Made by a program: the position numbers and the translations under genes | The notes under the pieces: model-generated | What the model was told of the DNA's origin: nothing | What the model saw: the letters and a program-made list of their open reading frames with translations, nothing else | Database searches by the model: none | In this document: positions 60,543-64,000 of the stretch, piece after piece | Position numbering within the stretch: position 1 is the stretch's first letter | Layout of the letters: every line of letters begins with the position of its first letter | Assembly (NCBI RefSeq): GCF_003268675.1 | Contig: NZ_CP029378.1 | Location: forward strand, 2,480,001-2,544,000 | Reading direction: 5' to 3' | From: Streptomyces bacillaris | Lineage (GTDB): Bacteria; Actinomycetota; Actinomycetes; Streptomycetales; Streptomycetaceae | Length of the DNA: 64,000 nucleotides

Positions 60543-60615
60543 GCCGGTCGGGACAGCACGCAGAAGCGTCGCTCCCTCAGTCCCGACGACACGTCGTCCC
60601 CCACGGGGGACCGGC
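60543..60615 (+). ncRNA. Candidate branched RNA element in corA leader
   Basis: Outer stem GCCGG (60543-60547) with CCGGC (60611-60615) encloses TCGGGA/TCCCGA (60548-60553 with 60581-60586), a CGA/TCG hairpin around 60587-60596 and a C-rich/G-rich hairpin (60598-60609). I could not match it to a riboswitch class; it does not show the M-box sequence I know. It ends two bases before the Shine-Dalgarno of the next short ORF. Confidence 0.45.
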
Positions 60616-60635
60616 CGGAGGAGGTGGGGACTGCT

Positions 60636-60695
60636 ATGGATCCAAGTCGACCGTGCAGTACCGATCACCCTTCCGCGCATCGCCTTTCCCGCTGA
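60636..60695 (+). CDS. 19-residue leader peptide upstream of corA
   Basis: ATG at 60636, stop at 60693. The peptide is MDPSRPCSTDHPSAHRLSR. AGGAGGTG (60619-60626), a perfect eight-base Shine-Dalgarno, lies nine bases upstream. The Met-Asp-Pro start with further Pro residues resembles Mg-sensing leader peptides such as MgtL, whose early acidic and proline codons destabilise ribosomes when magnesium is low. It lies 237 bases before corA on the same strand. Confidence 0.6.
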   Translation: MDPSRPCSTDHPSAHRLSR

Positions 60696-60932
60696 ACCCT
60701 CTGTTCAGTCATCCGTTGAACTGACGCTCCGTCGGGCTTTCCCGGCGCCCCGTTCTCAGCGGTCGCTTCGTTCGCCGCGCGGAAGACACTTCCGTATCTC
60801 TTTCTCTGCCTGTCTGTTGCGAACGCCGTCATCGCGCCCGCGCGGTGGAGCCCGCTTTGCGGACGTGAGCGCACGTCCCCATTCCGGGCTGTTCCACGCC
60901 CTCGCCGACGGCCCTCCGTGAAGGAGCCAGCC

Positions 60933-62060
60933 ATGTCGATGATCCGTGACCTGCGCGCCGCCGTGCGCCCGTCCCTGCGTCCGTCCTTCCGCAAGAACAC
61001 CACCCCCTACAGCGCCTACGACACCACTCGCGACCCCTCCGCCTCCACGGCCGTCGTCGACTGCGCGGTCTACCGCGACGGCCGCCGCCTGGAGGGGCCC
61101 ACGACCCCGACCCCGCACGAGGCGATGCTCGAGGTGCGGGAGAAGGGCGGCTTCGCCTGGATCGGGCTGCACGAGCCGACGGAGGAGGAATTCGCTGGCA
61201 TCGCCCGGGAGTTCGGGCTCCACCCGCTCGCCGTGGAGGACGCCGTCCACGCCCACCAGCGGCCCAAGCTGGAGCGGTACGACGACACGCTGTTCACCGT
61301 CTTCAAGACCATCCACTACGTGGAGCACGCCGAACTGACCGCGACCAGCGAGGTCGTGGAGACCGGTGAGGTGATGTGCTTCACCGGCCGGGACTTCGTC
61401 ATCACCGTCCGGCACGGCGGCCAGGGCTCCCTGCGCGGCCTGCGCCACCGTCTCCAGGAGGACCCGGAGCTGCTGGCCAAGGGCCCCTCCGCCGTGCTGC
61501 ACGCGGTGGCCGACCATGTCGTCGACGGGTACATCGCGGTGGCGGAGGCGGTGCAGGACGACATCGACGAGGTGGAGATCGATGTCTTCTCCACCCCGGC
61601 CAAGGGCGGCCGGCGCGGTTCGGACGCGGGGCGGATCTACCAGCTCAAGCGGGAGGTGCTGGAGTTCAAGCGGGCCGTGTCGCCGCTGCTGCGGCCGATG
61701 CAGCTGCTGAGCGAGCGGCCGATGCGGCTGATCGACCCGGACATCCAGAAGTACTTCCGGGACGTGGCCGACCACCTCGCCCGGGTCCAGGAGGAGGTCA
61801 TCGGCTTCGACGAGCTGCTGAACTCGATCCTCCAGGCCAATCTGGCGCAGGCGACCGTCGCCCAGAACGAGGACATGCGCAAGATCACCTCCTGGGCGGC
61901 GATCATCGCCGTGCCCACGGCGATCTGCGGGGTCTACGGCATGAACTTCGACTACATGCCGGAGCTGGAGTGGAAGTACGGCTACCCGCTGGTGCTCGGG
62001 CTCATCGGCGCGGTCTGCTTCTCCATCCACCGCATCCTGAAGCGCAACGGCTGGCTGTGA
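60933..62060 (+). CDS. corA: CorA-type magnesium/cobalt transporter
   Basis: 375 residues from an ATG at 60933, chosen because AAGGAG lies six bases upstream. The soluble N-terminal domain includes GFAWIGLHEPTEEEFAGI, VEDAVHAHQRPKLERYDDTL and FTVFKTIHYVEH. The long stalk helix ends QATVAQNEDMRKITSWAAI, and the two C-terminal helices bracket the signature YGMNFDYMPEL. It forms a pentameric inner-membrane channel for Mg2+. The long leader with a short ORF and RNA structure suggests control by Mg2+. Another possible Mg2+ transporter-family gene begins 1.6 kb downstream. Confidence 0.93.
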   Translation: MSMIRDLRAAVRPSLRPSFRKNTTPYSAYDTTRDPSASTAVVDCAVYRDGRRLEGPTTPTPHEAMLEVREKGGFAWIGLHEPTEEEFAGIAREFGLHPLAVEDAVHAHQRPKLERYDDTLFTVFKTIHYVEHAELTATSEVVETGEVMCFTGRDFVITVRHGGQGSLRGLRHRLQEDPELLAKGPSAVLHAVADHVVDGYIAVAEAVQDDIDEVEIDVFSTPAKGGRRGSDAGRIYQLKREVLEFKRAVSPLLRPMQLLSERPMRLIDPDIQKYFRDVADHLARVQEEVIGFDELLNSILQANLAQATVAQNEDMRKITSWAAIIAVPTAICGVYGMNFDYMPELEWKYGYPLVLGLIGAVCFSIHRILKRNGWL

Positions 62061-62098
62061 CCACCGGGGGACGGACGGAAGGGCCTAAGCTCCCGGCC

Positions 62099-62620
62099 AT
62101 GACTGATGCTGCCGACGCGCTGCTGGAGAAGGCCCTCGTCGAGGAGGCCACCAAGAAGTCCGGCCTCGTCTGGGTGCGCTCCACCGGGCCCGCCCGGGCC
62201 GTCTGGCACGTCTGGCACGAGGGCGCGGCCCACCTCGTCGGGGACGGCCCCGGCGAGCAGCCGCTGCCCGCCGGGCTCACCGACGGGGGCAGCGCCGAGG
62301 TGACCGTACGCAGCAAGGACAAGGGCGGCCGGATCGTCGCCTGGACCGCGGACGTACGGGTGCTGGCGCCGCACTCCGAGGAGTGGGAGGCGGCCGTGGC
62401 CGAGCTGAAGGGCAAGCGGCTGAACGCGCCGGACGCCGAGGTGATGACGGAGCGGTGGGCCAAGGAGTGCACGGTGGTGCGCCTCACGCCCGAGTCGGTC
62501 GACACCGCGCTGCCGGACACCTCGCTGGCCGCCGCCCCGCTGCCGACCGGGGCCACCACCCGGCGGCCCGTACCGGCCGCGCTCCCCCGGCTGCTGCTGA
62601 AGCGGCGCCGGAAGGGCTGA
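62099..62620 (+). CDS. Conserved hypothetical protein (possible split-barrel fold)
   Basis: 173 residues from an ATG at 62099, 38 bases after corA. The sequence is beta-rich (SGLVWVRSTGPARAVWHVWH, AEVTVRSKDKGGRIVAW, RVLAPHSEEWEAAVAELKGK) and ends in a basic tail (RLLLKRRRKG). The strand pattern and ELKGKRLN remind me of PPOX-like FMN-binding split barrels, but no cofactor residues can be named. The start lies within the GGCC-ATG context without a clear Shine-Dalgarno; it is possibly co-transcribed with corA. Confidence 0.7.
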   Translation: MTDAADALLEKALVEEATKKSGLVWVRSTGPARAVWHVWHEGAAHLVGDGPGEQPLPAGLTDGGSAEVTVRSKDKGGRIVAWTADVRVLAPHSEEWEAAVAELKGKRLNAPDAEVMTERWAKECTVVRLTPESVDTALPDTSLAAAPLPTGATTRRPVPAALPRLLLKRRRKG

Positions 62621-62638
62621 CGCCTGCGGAGGTGTGCG

Positions 62639-63400
62639 TCAGCCGGAGGACTTGGGGAGCTGGCCGCCGTAGTCCACGGTGTCGTCGTCCTTCGGGGCCT
62701 CCAGGGGGAAGGGGCGCCCCCAGTCGGCCAGGGTGACGGTGCCCCCGCCGCCGCCGCGCGCCACCCGTACCGGGTACGGCTTGCCCTCCAGGGAGACGTC
62801 GAGCGCCCCGCCCTCGCCCTTGCCGCCCAGGAGCTGGATGGTGCGGTGGCCGGTGACGGTGTCCCTGGCCCCCTTGTTCAGGGTGCCGTGCAGCGTCAGC
62901 AGGCCGTCCAGCAGGACCTTCTTGTCGGTGAAGCCGCGCAGCTGGCCGTAGCTGGGGTCGCCCTCGGGGACCTTGACGTACTTGCCGCCCAGCTTCTCGG
63001 CGGCCTCCTGGTCGGAGCGGCTCGCCTTGCCGCCCTCCTCGTGGATCCAGAAGTCGGCGTCGGCCTTGATGAAGAGCTCGTCCTCGACGCGCAGCAGGAC
63101 GAAGCTCCGCTTCTTGGAGGAGACCGATCCCGTGCCGCCCTTGTCGCTGAGCTTCATGTTCAGCACATAGGTGCCGCCCTTGGTGACCAGGGTGCCCGCC
63201 AGCCGTACGCCGTCCGCGCTGTCGGCCGCCGCTCTGGCCTTCGTGTCGATCTGCTCCGCCGGGAGTCTGCCGATCCCGTTGGTCCCCTTGTCCGGGTCCT
63301 CGCCCGCGCAGGCGGTGAGAGCCGCGACGAGCCCACCGCAGAGAACGACGGCGAGCGCGGTCCGGCGATGATTCCGGACGGCCGGGGCAAAAGAGGTCAC
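62639..63400 (-). CDS. Putative lipoprotein
   Basis: 253 residues from a GTG at 63400, chosen because GAGAGGCAG lies eight bases upstream; a TTG at 63418 is the alternative. Signal peptide and lipobox LTAC followed by AGEDPDKG. The mature protein resembles LppX/LprG-like lipid-binding lipoproteins in layout (ADGVRLAGTLVTKGGTYVLN, DFWIHEEGGKA, LGGKYVKVPEGD, PYPVRVARGGG). I cannot confirm that family. It faces outward on the membrane and converges on the preceding hypothetical gene. Confidence 0.8.
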   Translation of the reverse strand: MTSFAPAVRNHRRTALAVVLCGGLVAALTACAGEDPDKGTNGIGRLPAEQIDTKARAAADSADGVRLAGTLVTKGGTYVLNMKLSDKGGTGSVSSKKRSFVLLRVEDELFIKADADFWIHEEGGKASRSDQEAAEKLGGKYVKVPEGDPSYGQLRGFTDKKVLLDGLLTLHGTLNKGARDTVTGHRTIQLLGGKGEGGALDVSLEGKPYPVRVARGGGGGTVTLADWGRPFPLEAPKDDDTVDYGGQLPKSSG

Positions 63401-63618
63401 GGGCGTACTGCCTCTCAACGGCGATCGGGGGCAGAGCGCAGCGTACCCGGGCTCCGGGCACCGTCCGGCAGCCAGTCGTACGGACGGGTCCGCCGGGGCG
63501 CTCCACGACGGCAGCGGCTAGCCTGATCATGGCGTACGGCTTGCGCGTACGGCGGAACGCACCGGTCCGCAACCGTGCCGGCCGGACCGGCACGACGCGA
63601 GCGACAAGGAGGCGGAGC

Positions 63619-64000
63619 ATGGCGGCAGGGGCCCCCAGGGTCTTCGTCTCGCACCTCGCGGGGGTGCCCGTGTTCGACCCGAACGGGGACCAGGTCGGCC
63701 GGGTCCGCGACCTGGTGGCGATGTTGCGTGTCGGACCGCGGCCGCCGCGCATCCTGGGGCTGGTAGTGGAGGTGATCAGCCGGCGGCGGATCTTCCTGCC
63801 GATGACCCGGGTGACGGGCGTGGAGTCGGGCCAGGTCATCACCACCGGCGTGGTCAACATGCGCCGCTTCGAGCAGCGGCCCACCGAACGGCTCGTCCTC
63901 GGCGAGTTCCTCGACCGCCGGGTGCGGCTGGTGGAGACCGAGGAGGAGGTCACCGTCCTGGACGTGGCGATCCAGCAGTTGCCCGCCCGCCGGGACTGGG
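63619..64000 (+). CDS. PRC-barrel protein, probably MgtE-like (5' part only)
   Basis: 127 residues from an ATG at 63619 with AAGGAGG six bases upstream; the reading frame runs off the window. The start FVSHLAGVPVFDPNGDQVGR, then VRDLVAMLRV and ILGLVVEVISRRRIFLPMTRV, is a PRC-barrel domain. Its position before an MgtE N-terminal/CBS region is known in actinobacterial magnesium-transporter-like proteins, but the later domains are outside. The gene is close to corA, which fits Mg2+ handling. Confidence 0.75.
   Translation, partial: MAAGAPRVFVSHLAGVPVFDPNGDQVGRVRDLVAMLRVGPRPPRILGLVVEVISRRRIFLPMTRVTGVESGQVITTGVVNMRRFEQRPTERLVLGEFLDRRVRLVETEEEVTVLDVAIQQLPARRDW

Noticed and set aside
60543..60635. 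M-box magnesium riboswitch
   Set aside because: The region is structured and upstream of corA, but I could not find the conserved M-box core sequence; a covariance search would decide.

Overview
The window is chromosomal DNA from a high-GC actinomycete, almost certainly a Streptomyces. The support is the very high GC at third codon positions, frequent GTG starts, long perfect-stem terminators without U-tracts, a WblC/WhiB7 regulator with an RGRPRK AT-hook, and many families typical of Streptomyces (DUF6221, DUF6758, AIM24/TerD sets, secreted S33 peptidases).

Much of the window is a housekeeping backbone that I recall being shared, in the same order, with mycobacteria: Zincin_2 protease, ThiF-like protein, ABC1 kinase, wblC/whiB7, uvrD2, mycoredoxin, nudC, adnB-adnA, alkyltransferase-like protein, moeZ, DUF3152 protein, TetR, DUF3107, ferritin-like protein, DEAD-box helicase. 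Streptomyces-type inserts break this order. They are a TerD-AIM24 trio (3.2-6.3 kb), an M20 peptidase, a kinase-like/UPF0104 membrane protein with two secreted S33 peptidases (25.1-31.5 kb), a four-gene polysaccharide-type cluster with a PelF-like glycosyltransferase (32.8-38.0 kb), and an oligopeptide ABC transporter operon (38.2-43.6 kb).

Layout: 1-10.1 kb holds an SDR, a protease, a Nudix enzyme, the AIM24 cluster, a YgjP-type peptidase, a ThiF-like protein and an ABC1 kinase. 10.1-24.9 kb is a genome-maintenance and stress block: wblC with an attenuated leader, UvrD2, mycoredoxin, NudC, AdnAB and an alkyltransferase-like protein. 25-31.5 kb is envelope and extracellular proteolysis. 31.5-44 kb is MoeZ, the polysaccharide-type cluster and peptide uptake. 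44-53.3 kb returns to the conserved backbone. 53.3-56.2 kb is an insertion hotspot. It contains a small secreted protein, an IS5-family element with a -1 frameshift and a passenger gene, and an IS481-family element, all separated by CTAG. 56.2-64 kb has NYN, MarC, PHP, DUF6758 and SUFU proteins, CorA and the start of a PRC-barrel (MgtE-like) protein.

The most interesting signals are RNA-level. The wblC leader has a 109-codon upstream ORF whose end can pair with the terminator arm. The oligopeptide operon is preceded by a consensus promoter that places the start site at the ATG of a 31-codon Cys-containing peptide. corA is preceded by a branched RNA and a 19-residue ORF starting Met-Asp-Pro behind a perfect Shine-Dalgarno. 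No tRNA, rRNA, CRISPR array, prophage or origin was seen.
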